Assembly (NCBI GenBank): GCA_024362935.1
Contig: JANCRA010000003.1
Span: 37,199,291 to 37,263,290, forward strand
Source of the DNA: Setophaga petechia
Taxonomy: Eukaryota > Chordata > Aves > Passeriformes > Parulidae
DNA length: 64,000 nt
Reading direction: 5' to 3'
Position 1 is the stretch's first letter, and each line of letters opens with the position of its first letter. The notes under the pieces are model-generated. The model worked only from the letters and a program-made list of their open reading frames with translations, did not search any database and had not been told where the DNA came from. Position numbers and translations under genes: made by a program. Shown here piece by piece: positions 1-12,187 of this stretch.

Positions 1-2440
1 ACGATTTGTGATTAAAATTATATTTAATGCAAACAAACAAGTACAGATGAACTTGAACAGAAAAAACAGAATAATTAGATCAGTCTTTAGCCAGTTGGTG
101 AAGTGAGAGAATGCTTTCAGCTGCTTATCATGTTTTCTGGGCTTAATTGAGTTTCTGACCAATTTACCTCTGCTTTTAATTGCAGCACAATGTAATATTC
201 CAGGATCCCTATTTATTCCTTCACTCTCAAAATAGTGCCACTGATTTCCATGAGAGTTGTTATGGTACAGATATCAAAAACTATTATCTTGCATAATTTT
301 TGAGATAGCCTTCCTGTTATTCACTTGTCAGAAATTTTGCTTTTACTACCTTGTCTTTCCTTTTCATAGAAATATTTTTAATGTAACGTCTTAAAGTTAC
401 CATCACTGTCAGAGGTGGACTTTGATCCTTATGTGTTCCTTCCAAGTGAGGATGTTCTATAATTCTACAATAACATTATGTGTGCCTATCCATTCATGGT
501 CCACAATGACATTATGAGTGGTTTTGTTGGAAGGGGATTAAGAGGGGCTTTGGGGAGAGGGCAGCATGGAAATCCAGATTTGTTTTGTGCAGGTATTTCA
601 ATGGTCCAGTGTATGTCACTGCAATGATCTAAGTGCAGGCAATGACCTCTTACTGCCCAACCCCACCATCCACCCTCCCCCCACCAAAAAAACCTAACCT
701 CATTTCTCATAAATAAATTGGAAAGATGGATAAATTATTATCAGCACTCTTCAACCATCCTGGTTTTACATGGCTTATCAAGGTCTTCCCTATCAACAAC
801 TTCCTTTCACTGTATTGGGAGAAAGAGGGTGAAAGAAAAGCAAACAAGCAAAAAGGCTGCACACTGGCCTGAGGCTGAAGTAAATGTATTTTAAAACTAT
901 GCCCAGACACTGTGACAAAAACGATGTGCTGTAAAGGGGCTGGCAGCACCCAGCTGGAGGAATTAAATCTTGCTTGTCTAGCAAACACTTAATAACTTTT
1001 TGCAGTGATGATGGAAATGAATAATCCAGATCTGCTTGTAGGATGTCTGTTACCAAGAAAGGCATATTTAGGAAGTGTTTTCACATCTCCAAACCAGTTG
1101 GCTGTGTCCTGACAGTAAAGAAATAGAACTTCAAAGTACAGTGAAATAAAAGTTCTCCAGTTTTGCCATAGAATTGATGTTTGCCAGCTCTGGGATACTA
1201 CACAGAGCTAGTACTGAGACTCTTTCACTGAAGAGAGCACTCATGGATCAGAGTTTACATCATTGTAACTTAAATACTATCTTAAATATATCAGAAAATG
1301 AAATTATTTCTATGCTCCTACTATTATGTGATTTCTATTCCTGTATGAATCCTAGGTCATTCTAACAAAAATTCTCACTCACATGTTATGAACCCAGAAG
1401 GTGAAAAACAGTTCTTCCACCTTATGCGGATCAGACCTTTCATTTTAGAGGAGGTGACCTTCTTATTTCTCCATCATTGCTAAAGTCATATTCTAAACAT
1501 TGAGGGGACAAAAAAGTGTTAAAAACTCCCAAAATATCTGTTAAATCTTTCTGGTACTTTTATTACAATGCTACTGAGCTACAGGTACTTCATTTTAAAA
1601 TAGGTGTCTTTAATTTTCTTTCTATTAGAGCTGTGGGCATTTGGGAAAGCAAGTCTGGTGGGTTGGTTATCTTTTGTTATATAAATAAATTCCTTAATTA
1701 TTTTAATTAATCGAAGCTCTTAAGACATAGCAGCAGCTTAATTAGAAACAATGGAGGAAAAAAATATTTAAAATCAGGTCAACGTGAAAATAAATCAGAA
1801 GAAAGACACTACAGAAAATAGAAACAAACGTCCCTACAATAATCCAAATTTTAGGCTGAGTGTAGCTAGTGCCAATCAGAACATTTACACTTCCTGAGAG
1901 CTTGAAATTTGGAGCTCACAATGGTAATGTGGACCAGCTACAAAACTGAGAGCAATATTTGTGCTGGGCTTTGGGATACGTATTTAAACAAATATAAATA
2001 TGGATTTTTCTTGATACATTCCTTGCAAGGGAAATTATTGTGACAAGGACTTATTATAGACTTTATTTAGTGCAAAAAGTATAACTGTAAGGTCTATCAA
2101 ATTCAGATTTAGCTCCTCAAGGTAGACAAGAGAACTCAGTTTTCCATACTGATGCAAAACCCTTTAGCAAATATTTTGTGACACTTTTCTTCAGAGGTAT
2201 TATTTAGTTAGGTAAGAAAGTGGAACTTTGGACTCCAGAATTTCATTGATAGATCTGCCAGTGGGAGGCCAGCTTATTTTCTGTGAGTCTTAGCACGTGA
2301 AATTTAATTGCCTGTTCTTAAAAAGTGCTTTGGGAACTGAAGTTCTCAAGCTTGGTTGATTATTTCTGACTCTCCAGCACAATTTGCAGCCTGTACACTT
2401 GTGTCAGCATAACTGTGTGAAGGACTGTGTTGAAAAGCAG
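1..2440. other. AT-rich unique DNA, no gene seen
   Basis: No open frame here resembles a known protein family and no repeat family was recognised. The frames present (for example minus-strand 486-710 and 707-988, plus-strand 1174-1365) are short and without domain features. The one structural motif I noted is a G-rich stretch at 533-561, listed separately. Confidence 0.6.
533..561 (+). other. Potential G-quadruplex motif
   Basis: Four G runs of 4, 4, 4 and 3 bases lie within 29 bases, separated by loops of 7, 4 and 3 bases (ATTAAGA, CTTT, AGA). This fits the common G3+N1-7 rule for intramolecular quadruplexes. It stands out in AT-rich surroundings. No promoter or gene is visible next to it, so any function is unknown. 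Confidence 0.6.
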
Positions 2441-2495
2441 ATTCACAAAATGATCCAGGTTTAAAAGGAGCCTCCTGAAGTGTTTATTTAATTCT
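2441..2495 (-). repeat. Possible decayed CR1 3' end fragment
   Basis: The segment resembles the reverse complement of the avian CR1 3' end, which typically reads as TCACAGAATCAT..AGGTTGGAA followed by a GACCTC-like block. Here the order TTCACAAAATGATCCAGGTT then AAAAGGAGCCTCCTGAAG is kept with many substitutions. It is short and could be coincidence, hence the low confidence. Confidence 0.35.
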
Positions 2496-3178
2496 GATCA
2501 TGATTTGAATCATCTAGTTTATATTAAGGCTCTTAAAACTGTTGTAAGATGAAGAGGCACAAAAATGATACCGGGGTAGGATTGAACAGTGGGGGTGAGA
2601 GTTTTGGGAATTGCTAATGCCAAACTTTATGCCAGAAATGTTTTGAATAAATCTACAGAAGCATTTTTCATAGTTACTGGAAGGGATTTCCTACCTTCCA
2701 TCCATGCTCCATCAGGTGAGAGACTGCCAGTTGAAATATTAAATTTTGTGTATAATTACTGAGTGTATCACTTTCAGGGAAAGGAAAAAAAAAAAAAAAA
2801 ACAAAAAACCAAAACAAGTAAATATAAACCTATAATATTTTATTTTCCCTACCTACACATGCTTTTTGAGATGATTGATGCCATTTTTTTAAAATCAAAG
2901 ACTTGATTTGATTAAAATTTTCAGTGTTTCTGAAATACAGACAGTTCTAAATTTTTTTGCTCTTAAAAATGAATAAATGAACAGATAAGTAAATTGTTAC
3001 TCTTGAATGCATATTTTTGTAGCAGTGTTTTTCTCCCAGACAGACCCATGGGAAAGTAGAATTGCCAAATTATTACATTGCATTAGAATACCATCAGTGA
3101 AAACTAAAATTACAGAACAAGGCTATTTTTCAGAAGCAATGAAAGCACCTTAAATTTTGCTATGAGATTTGTGCTTCT
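2496..3178. other. Unique AT-rich DNA
   Basis: No gene or recognised repeat is seen. An A-rich run of about 17 A's followed by CAAAAAACC lies near 2787-2810; it is simple sequence and could be a degenerate retroposon tail, but no body was recognised upstream of it. Confidence 0.5.
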
Positions 3179-3180
3179 GT

Positions 3181-3520
3181 TCTTTCCTTTTCTTTTCTTT
3201 TTTCTTTTCTCTTTTCTTTTCTTTTCTTTTCTTTTCTTTTCTTTTCTTTTCTTTTCTTTTCTTTTCCCTTTCCTTTCCTTTCCTTTCCTTTCCTTTCCTT
3301 TCCTTTCCTTTCCTTTCCTTTCCTTTCCTTTCCTTTCCTTTCCTTTCCTTTCCTTTCCTTTCCTTTCCTTTCCTTTCCTTTCCTTTTTCTTTCTTTTTAT
3401 TCTCTCCTCTCCTCTCCTCTCCTCTCCTCTCCTCTCCTCTCCTCTCCTCTCCTCTCCTCTCCTCTCCTCTCCTCTCCTCTCCTCTCCTCTCCTCTCCTCT
3501 CCTCTCCTCTCCTCTCCTTT
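3181..3520 (+). repeat. Compound pentanucleotide polypyrimidine microsatellite
   Basis: Three successive pentamer arrays lie in one strand-pure pyrimidine tract. TTTTC repeats run to about 3265, TTTCC repeats (about 24 copies) run from about 3266 to 3385, a short T-rich break follows at 3386-3400, and TCTCC repeats (about 23 copies) run from about 3401 to 3518. Each block differs from its neighbour by one T-to-C step in the unit, which suggests expansion after point mutation inside an older array. All coding-like frames across it (FLSF, LLSS, GEER repeats) are artefacts of the repeat. Confidence 0.97.
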
Positions 3521-6500
3521 TTTCTGTCTTCTATCTTGAAAGTATTAAGGCTTAGACAAAAGAGGGATTGTGAAAGAACATTGTTGGATAAAGCTTTGCA
3601 TGCCCTAGGACAAGGGAGTGGAAAAGGAGAATAAAGAAAGGAAACACAACCTAGTTGTGAAATGAAGGAACAACAGGCACATTGCTGAAGCTGGCAGAGG
3701 ACAAACAATAAAAATGTCATCCTTTGGCACCAGTGCCCCAAAAGATTTTTGTAATTGCTCCAGGGGACCAAATTGCTGACCCATTATACAGTATTTGCTC
3801 AATTAAAACTAATAATAAGATGCAACTGTGGTGATATAAAAGCACATTGAGGTCTGATGACATCGGTGCCAAAAGAGACATATGGATACTAATGGTAGAG
3901 GTTTTCTTTTCCCAAGTTAGTGTTAACATGGCCACCAAGAGATTCTTAAGATATTTCCCACTAGGCAGCATAAAAGACACTCCTGATAATACTCATGGCA
4001 GAAATTAGTTCAGCAGGCAAAATAATTCAACCAAGTAGGGTTGGAGTTTTATTTCTGTCTCTGGTAGTTCTTTTCTCATACTGCTAACTTGAATTTCAGG
4101 TTTTAATTAGAGCAAGTGCTCAGTCAGAATTCATCTGAAACTGCTGTGCTGCAAAGCAGAAACCAAAAAATTGTGTGGCTTTCCTCTGAACAGATAAATC
4201 TCTTTTAGGTTGTCCAAAATTTGAATGTTTTGGCACACAATATTTGTATGTTTCTGGTGTGTTTTTTCAGACCAGGCTTGAGATTGAGTTTGTGCCTGAA
4301 TTTACAGAGCCAATTGGGTTTGTGCCATTTGCACAGCCAATGCAGTAATCCTGTCTCACTGTCCTTCTAACTTCTGTAGTGCTTGGGTCAGGGAAAGGCT
4401 GGGATGTGGGTACAGGCATAATAATTCTGCTCTCTGCAGGGGTGAAGTGGTACTGTGGTGATGCCTGCTTATTAGCACTGTTTGCAGACATTTGCTCTTT
4501 CCCATTCTGCTCCAGAAGAAAGACAAACAGGTCAGGTTAAACTATGGGTAAAGAGAAGTAGGAAACTGTTCACACACAAGTATGTTGCCCTGGCTGACCA
4601 ATTTTGATATCTAAGCAATTTTTTTTCTGTTTTCCCTTGGAATCAAAATAATCAATTTTAAACTAATCATCTGTGATTTGCACGGACTTCGCTGATTGCT
4701 CTGGAACAAAAAGGAGGACAAGACTTTCCACAAGGAGATTAGCTTGGTGCCCTTCACCTCTCCTCCAAGCCACTATTTGTGCCCTAATCTCAACAAAGAA
4801 AGGCTAGGTCCACAGGATCAGAGTGCAAATATCAGACCTAAGTCAGGCATGTCAGCAAAGCTCTGCTTCAGACGCTGTGTGTTGCACAGAAATAAGTGGC
4901 TATGTGTTCTTCACACTCCAGCTTTGTCACATTTATCTGTCATTTCACCTGGTAGAACCTCAGATGTTGAACACCAGCTTCACCAGCTTTCTGATGTAAA
5001 AAAAATCAAAAGGAAGTTCTGGTTATGTTTAAGGATCCACATGCATGGAATAGTTTTTAATCTAACACTTAACAGCTCTAATATATAACTAATGCAGTAT
5101 TAGTGTAGTTAAAAATGCAAGTGAATTAAATTTAAAGATAGCCTTAACAGAGGATTACACTGGCATGATGATATCAATCTAATTATGATGGTATATTTTC
5201 CCATATAAGCCCTAACTATTACTTTTTTTTTTTCAAATTTACATAAGAAACAAGTTCTGGAATAGATTTAAAAGCAACACCTGCACAATATGCCTTTCCA
5301 GGAGTTCCATATCACATACACAAATGCCCTTTCCCAAGATTACTTCATTTTGTGTTTAAATTGCTTCTAAACAAGAAGAATGAAAGCCAAATTTCAGTTC
5401 TGTATCTAGCATGGATTCTTTCTCAGAACTGTCACTAGTAAAACCTGACAATAATTTGCTTTTTTCATCAAAGGTTTGGAGCGCAATCATCTCACGTTAA
5501 AATCAATAAAAATTTTATCATTGAATTGTAGTGAGGAAAACTCTCTCAAAGCTCTAAATTCTAAGCTCCTTCATCTGCTTGTAGTAGTGTTCATGGCATT
5601 ATCTACCTAACAAATTCTTTCTTGAGAAGGGTGAATCCATATGGTCTAAAGTGTCTCATGAGAGCTGTAATAGTTCAAAAAAAATCAGGTTTCTTGGAAG
5701 TTAATATGTGTGTGTTATGAAGTAAAAAGCTCTGTAATTTTAAACTTCTGTATATTCCTATATTTTTTCATGTTAAATCACAAAATATAATACCAGAAAT
5801 GGAGATGGGGGCATGGATGTGGACTGATAGATCAAACAGATCATGAATTATTCACGTAAAAAAAAAAAATGGAGAGATAATTTTAGTCATATACTGATTG
5901 CAGTTCAGCGTAATCAGAACTTGAAGGGTTTTTGGTTTTGTTTTTGGTGGTTTTTTTGGTTTTTGTTTTTTTGTTGTTGTTGGTTTTGTTTGTTTGTTTT
6001 GTTTTATGTTTTGTGAGACTTGGAAAATAAGAAAAGGTTCATAACAGATCCCACATTTTTTTATATTTGTTTACAATCAGCAAAGTGATGCTATCAAGAT
6101 AATATTTTTGGACTTTAAATCTACTCAGCCACTATATAAATGGATTTGACATAGTGCATAGTCTGCTGCTAAGATTTATGGTGAGCATTTATTAAAGTAT
6201 TAAGGAGCAATGAAGCTGTTCAGGGTTGTGCTACTATATATTTTGCTGCATATTTACCATAAAGGAATGGATAAACATAGTAAGCATTTCAGCAACTAAA
6301 ATTAAAAATACTTTTCTCCCCTAATGCTTGCATTGCTTTGGAAATTCTTACATGACCAGATTGGGGGTAGGTGGCAGAGGAGGAAGGGGGAAGAAGCACG
6401 TTCTACTATGCTGGAATTTAAATTGAATTTAAGTGGATTAAAATATTTGCTTTGATATGGATACTTTCAGTATTCAAGGTTATTCGATGTTAAAATAATA

Positions 6501-6879
6501 TGTGAATTAAATATTCAGAGCTATGCCCATAAAAAGATTTATGTTCCTAAGCCTGAGATATTGGTCAGTTCTCAGTTTAGCTGCTATGTGGCCCTGGCAA
6601 ATGCTCATATTCCAATATTCCAACAGCACCTCCTTTTCCTCTCAGTAAAGTTCCTTGAGCACCTACAAATCTGCTTCTGAATGCTCCCTAGAGTAACTCA
6701 GTCTGCACCAAGCTAACCATCTAAGGATGAATTCATGCTTACACATTTCCTTGGGCAGGAAAATGATTCTTCTGCCTTGTGTAGGGATCACCCACTCTGC
6801 CTTCAGCTGTGACTGCTCGTGGGTGCCTAGGATAGCCTCCAAGCATTAGAGAAGTGGGCAATAGCACCTCCTTTCCTGC
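3521..6879. other. Unique AT-rich DNA with a T/G-rich low-complexity patch
   Basis: No gene is recognised. A 130-codon plus frame at 4696-5088 begins at a TTG rather than ATG, has no domain features and looks like chance. Around 5923-6010 there is a T/G-rich low-complexity stretch of GGTTTTT and TTTG repeats. The stretch 6600-6880 is somewhat richer in G and C and may be the 3'-most part of the LINE that starts just after it. Confidence 0.5.
5923..6012 (+). repeat. T/G-rich low-complexity tract
   Basis: Almost only T and G for about 90 bases, made of irregular TTTTTGG, TTG and TTTG units. It has no fixed period, so it is low complexity rather than a clean microsatellite. Confidence 0.85.
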
Positions 6880-8165
6880 AGCACCCACCAGCTCTTCAGC
6901 AACCTGCCGTTCAGAGACTTCCTGAATTGAATTTTGTCTTGTATTAAATAGCTCTTGATGTGCATGTTTTTCTTCCAGACTTTTTAAAGAAGCTTTTGAA
7001 GAGTTTCAGCACTCAAAATATTACAGTCAAACTATTGCACAGATTAAAAAGTTGTTGTATCAAGGAGTATTTCTGTTCATTCATTTTGAACCTCTTATGA
7101 TGATCTTTCTTTCTTTTTTTTTTCTTTAGGAGATGAGTCCTATTTATTTTTTCCATGCCACCTCCAATTTTACAGACCTTCTTCAGGTTCCCTGCTCATC
7201 CTTCTCATCCAGATGGGAAACTATAAATTATATATTTTTTCATCATGTAAAATCCATATCATGTCTTTGAATATCCCCTCCAGACTTCCCTGTATCTTCT
7301 CCATTTTAGCATAATCTTTTGAAATAGAAAGGCTAGAACTAAGTAGGTATTCCAGATTCAGATGTACCATGGATTTAGCTATGGCATACCAAGGCTTCCT
7401 CTTTTGATTTCTGTTCCTTTTGAAATAGTTCCTGACCTTTTATTTCCTTTCTCAATAAATATTCATAGCTCTATAATTTCTGGGATATGTGATTATAAAT
7501 CCATATCGCAATCATAAATAATAAGAATTTTTTTAGATCTCATTTATATACAAGTAAACTAAGAATATAGTTTTCTCTATATTCATTGCTCAATATTTAT
7601 TAATATTTAATTTTTTCCGCTCTTTTGTTATGTAGTTACTCAGTATTATGAAGTCCTACTTTGCTGCAGACCATAAAATTTCTTTCCTGTAGAAATTTAT
7701 TAGTTGCTGTAACTTGGCTACCTCCCTCATTTCATCTCCTTTTCTGATTAATTTGTGGTCATATGAAACAACACAGATACCAATGCAGAGCCACATGTGA
7801 GGTGATCCTCTGCTTTAAAAACTGACTACTCTCACCATATTTCCTATATGTTACAAAATCTTTATCCATGTGAAAATGTTTCTTTTCATTTAGACAGCCT
7901 AATTTCTTTAAGAGGCTTTGATTAAAGACTTTGCAAAATGTTATTTGAAAATCAAAGCAGGCCACGCCAGCTAAATGTCTCCTGCCAATATGCTTATCAA
8001 CTTGTTCAATGAATTTCACTGGATTTTTGTGATGTGAGTCATGCTGATTCTTCACCAATATATAACTTTTAATCCATGCGGTCCTTTAATTTCATTTTTA
8101 GAAAGCATTACATCAATTTACATGATAAAGATATCAGATTTACCCATCTGCAGACAAGTTTAGGA
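6880..8165 (-). mobile_element. Ancient CR1-type LINE fragment (3' UTR plus reverse transcriptase)
   Basis: This is a decayed non-LTR retrotransposon read on the minus strand. From low to high coordinates I recognise the reverse complement of amniote CR1-family 3' sequence: the block around AGACTTCCTGA and CTCTTGATG (6910-6965), the TTCATTTTGAACCTCTTA block (7080-7100), TTTTACAGACCTTCTTCA (7170-7190), and TATTCCAGAT followed by ACCATGGATTTA (7348-7378). Further up lies the reverse transcriptase coding region, including a minus frame at 7759-8058 with a recognisable palm motif. Such elements copy themselves by target-primed reverse transcription; this copy is riddled with substitutions and stops and cannot be active. 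Its ends are uncertain by 100 bases or more, and the exact subfamily is not assigned. Confidence 0.75.
7759..8058 (-). pseudogene. LINE (CR1-like) reverse transcriptase remnant
   Basis: A 99-codon open stretch inside the CR1-like LINE. Residues about 34-50 read CFDFQITFCKVFNQSLL, which lines up with the reverse transcriptase palm motif A of CR1/Jockey-type LINEs (pattern Y-L-D-F-x-K-A-F-D-x-V-x-H-x-x-L-L). The second aspartate of the usual FD pair is replaced by cysteine here, so the site is not intact. Upstream residues (about 11-25) occupy the place of the linker before motif A in these proteins. The frame is only a surviving window in a pseudogene; the rest of the polymerase is frameshifted or eroded. 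The LINE identity is supported independently by nucleotide-level similarity on both sides. Confidence 0.7.
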
Positions 8166-11100
8166 GGCTAGGAGGCCAGGGAAGGACAGACCTTAAAAGC
8201 ATGGCATCGTGATGCTAAAACCCTTTGTGAAATTAGGCTATATTTGCAGGAAATAAAATTAATAAAGGATATACATATATTTTTAAGCTGAAACAAAATT
8301 TTGATGCTGATCTCTCAAGATAATTCATGATTCAGACTTTTCATACTAGGGCCTTAACTGGTTATTAATATTCTATCTGCCTAAATTTGCTTTCTCTATC
8401 ATTCCCTGTATGAAAGTTATGTATTATCTTGTCTTCTTGGCTGCTAAGCAACTGTAATAATGCCTCTCACAGTCAGCCTAACAGATAGCCCTGACTGCTG
8501 CTTGCTTGGTCTACTATTGGCAATAGTACATGAATGTAAATAGGAGATGATAGCAATGGCAATAACAGAACAAATGTCACTGGAACTGATCAAAAATCTA
8601 AAGTTAAAGCTTAGGCTGTATAGGTAGCTGAGAGAGTTTCATGACAGGGTCTGAAATTGAAGGGAGAGAAGCAATCACTCTTGTGAGAGTGAGCTGGCAA
8701 CTCATTAATTGTGAATTAATTTCTGTATTTAACAGCTTATGAGCAGTGTTAATCATATTAGTGTCTGAGTTCTTATAATCAGCAGTGGATTTATTCTCAG
8801 ATCATCTGAGTTACATTAGAAGCATTATTTCTTTTGATTTACTGAGACACAAAAAGACATGTAGATCTTGCTTAATTTGGCACCTATGTAAACCTCAGCG
8901 AGTAAAGAATTAAGATCTTAAAATCCATCCCCACCAAAAAGATAATATTAAAAATATTAAATATTAGTATTTCACATAGATGTGGGATTTTTGGGTGGGT
9001 CTAAACGGTAAGGATTTTGTTTTTCATTGTTTTCAGATTATTAAATGTCCATCTCATGACACAGATTTTTAAGTATCTATCTACAACACTAATTACATTC
9101 TTTTCTTACTAATAATTTTCTTATTTTGATGGCCAAGGCTTTCTTCAACATGAGGCAAAGTTGACAAAACTTCAGCATTACTTTTAGCTTTTTTAAACCA
9201 CAAAACTCCATCTATACACAAAAGTTCCAGGGAATTTCATTCAAATAGAAATTATTAAGACTTAAAAGCTGTAAACTACATTCTTTACAATGTCTCTTCA
9301 AAAGGGAAATTTTGTGTAACCACACTGCACCAAAGAGCAAGAGTTGTTCTCAAGTGTCAAATGATTGCCATGATAGTTCTTGTTACCTATTTCTTACCAC
9401 TGACATTAATCCACTTGTTCATAAACAACTGAAGCCCTATTAGATGGTAACAAATTTTGTCTAATAATTCAGTACTTAGCATGTTATAATAACAGTTTTC
9501 TTCTTCTGAGTGTTTTGCTAACTTTACCAGAAGAAGCTAAAATTAGAAAGAATGACCTCGAGGTCAAATGCTCTTTTCACTGAAGAAGAATTCTCAAAAA
9601 AAAGTCAAAAAGCATTAAAATCAATTAAGAAAGTATAAGGTGCTAATGGAACAAAGGCAAGACTTCTTCCTACAGAATATAAACTAAACCTGGCAAAGGA
9701 GATCACAAGCATGAAGTACTTAAAGGTGGGAACATGCTATTGAAATACTCTGGTTCATTTGTTACCTTAGTGTCTGATTTTAAACAATAGTTTTATCCAA
9801 TTTCTGTCTCATACTTCTACCTGTCTTTTGACAAAAAGATTTTGCAATCTTCCCCTTTGCAGTAGGAGCACAGTATGTCTGTCTATATAGTTACAGTAGT
9901 ACATGGATTTGTTTTTTAAATAGTCATGTTAAAATTTGGTATTAGTGCTCCAAACAAGAATAAAAGGGTGGGAAAAATCTTCATGTTTCAAAAGGTTATT
10001 TCTGACTAATACTGCCAATATTGATCTTAAAAATGTTACATTCTTCTTATATAGAGTCATTTCATTAAAATAAGAACACCAGAACATTTTAAAAGTTACA
10101 GTTGTGGTGCATAATTTTAAAATTTGTGACTTTGAACTACAGATGCAATATCAATTTCAGTAAAATTGCTTGGCACATCAGTTTGTTATATTCTTCATGT
10201 CATATCATCTGACATGCTGTTTTACATGTTTTAGAAAGTGAAAATTTCTAGACATAGATTATTGGAGAGCAAGTTGAAAGTAATCAATCATTGAAAGTAA
10301 TTAGGAAGTCCATGCAACATGACAATTTCCCAGGTACAAAACTTGATAGAAGCATATCAAATCTTTCTAACAGGTATTGCTAATATTCAACAGAGTTGTT
10401 AAGGAAGCCCACTAGACAGAATAAAGAGGAATGGTTGGCAATATGTAAGGAGGAAAATTTGGAACCTTTTTCATATTAAGTTTGTTTTCAGCAATGAAGG
10501 CTGGGATAGTCAAAAACTTCATTGATACTTACAGGGAATTGAATATATGTATGTGCAAGATCTTTAATAAGACAGATTATTGTAATTATTACAAAAATTA
10601 TGGTCCACTCTTTACATAAATGACAGGAAAAACTAGAAGTCATTCCAGCTAAACTGACTAGAATAACTCAATAAATGAAAACATCATCTTATGGAGAAAG
10701 TGCTAGGTAGCCAAAAAAAAAAATCCCATAAAGTTTGTTTTCTGCAGGGTGCTGGACTGGTATGAAGCAAAAGTAAATATAGTAAAGTCAACAGAATCTG
10801 AGGTGCTGAGAAGCTGGAGAGGTAAAATCTATCTGGCTCCATCTGACAGCAATTAATAGTATGCAGTATATTCTAGATGCTGTATATACTGTGCAGAGCA
10901 AGTCTTCTTATTCCAGTTACATATTTAAATTATGAGAGACCAGATGCCTTAGCATTGGTCCTGAATACTGCTACAAAATACAAATTATTTTGTATACATG
11001 AAAAGATGAAAGGTAGTTTGTTTTTTTTTCCCCTTAACTATTCCGGTTTCTGTCTAAGACTCAATGACGAATACAAAAATATATTAGACAGAACTTACTG

Positions 11101-12097
11101 GAAATTTGTCTTCAGAATATTTTTTCTAGGAAAAGAATAGGTTTAGCAAAGTAACCAAAGTCCTCATGGGAATGTTTTCTAAAATTGAGCTGGAAATAAT
11201 TTCTACTTCAGAATGGATTGGTGATTATAGCACTCAATTGAATTTAAAGCTATCCTCTGCCTCATCCCACTTCTTCCTGACTCAGCTAATAGTCACAGCC
11301 TGTGTTTCAAATCTCCCTGGCAGATGCCCTAAACACTCCCTTCTTCCAGCCCAGGTTATCAACCATTCTAATGTGCTTATTCTTTTTGTAATAGAAACAG
11401 TTTCTCAGACCTGAGGTTTGCACAATTTAAACTTCTTCCTTAACTTTTTGCAGGCTAGTCTGTCAAGCGGAGAAAGGCGCATCTGGGTTTACTCAGTGTC
11501 CAGTTCCAGTGTTCCACTCAGTGCTCACCTGCAACATTTTCTTCTGCTGCTCTATTTGTCTATAGCAGTGAGAGAAAACTTCAGAACTTATTTAGGGGTA
11601 TTTATTTTTAGACAGCTATTGACAGACAGAAATGCTCACATGAAATAGCAGACTTCACACAAAACAGTGAAAAATAACAATTGGAACAATTAAATTACGA
11701 AACAAAAAAAACCAACAAAATGCTCACACACTCAAGGAAAGAAATGAAAACAAGAAATGTTTTTTCTATTTTTAAAAAAGAAAAGCTGATGCAACAGATC
11801 AAGCTGTAGTGCACTTTGCTCAGTGCCAGAGCTACGAAAAGTAAAAATGGATTCATGTAAATTTTCAGCCTCCAGGTTCTCACTCCTGGGCTACTACACT
11901 CACCAATGATTAGCTCAGAAGCTTGGCAGACAGTAGCACTTTGCCTGCAACTCTGCCAATGGGAATTACTCAAGCATAGAGAATAATCTCAGATAAAGCA
12001 GCTGTGAGGAAAAGTCACAGACAGAAAGCCTTTTAGGGACATACAGATAAATTCTTAGTTCTTGTCATTTAGCTAGCACATCACAACATGAGTAAAG
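8166..12097. other. AT-rich unique DNA, no gene seen
   Basis: No coding region or repeat family is recognised. Frames at 10877-11140, 11166-11414 and 11418-11648 are hydrophobic or low-complexity and look like chance in AT-rich DNA. A palindromic nuclear-receptor-like site at 9553-9566 is listed separately. Confidence 0.5.
9553..9566 (+). promoter_or_regulatory. Palindromic everted AGGTCA repeat (ER2-like site)
   Basis: The 14-base perfect palindrome TGACCTCGAGGTCA holds two exact AGGTCA nuclear-receptor half-sites in everted orientation with a 2-base spacer. Nuclear receptors of the RAR/RXR/TR/ER group bind AGGTCA half-sites in various spacings. Whether this site is used is unknown, and no promoter is visible near it. 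Confidence 0.35.
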
Positions 12098-12187
12098 AAC
12101 ATATATATATATATTTATACATAACATATATATATATATATATAAAATATATATATATTATATATTTGTGTGTGTGTGTGTGTGTAT
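12098..12187 (+). repeat. AT / TG compound microsatellite
   Basis: Interrupted AT dinucleotide repeats (about 12098-12165) run into a pure TG repeat of about 10 units (12167-12186). It is a standard dinucleotide microsatellite, probably length-variable. Confidence 0.95.

Noticed and set aside
3162..3771. Long frames with Phe/Leu/Ser or Gly/Glu/Arg repeats
   Set aside because: They are translations of the pentanucleotide array and its edge, not genes.
4696..5088. 130-codon plus frame
   Set aside because: It starts at TTG, has no domain, no splice context and no family resemblance.
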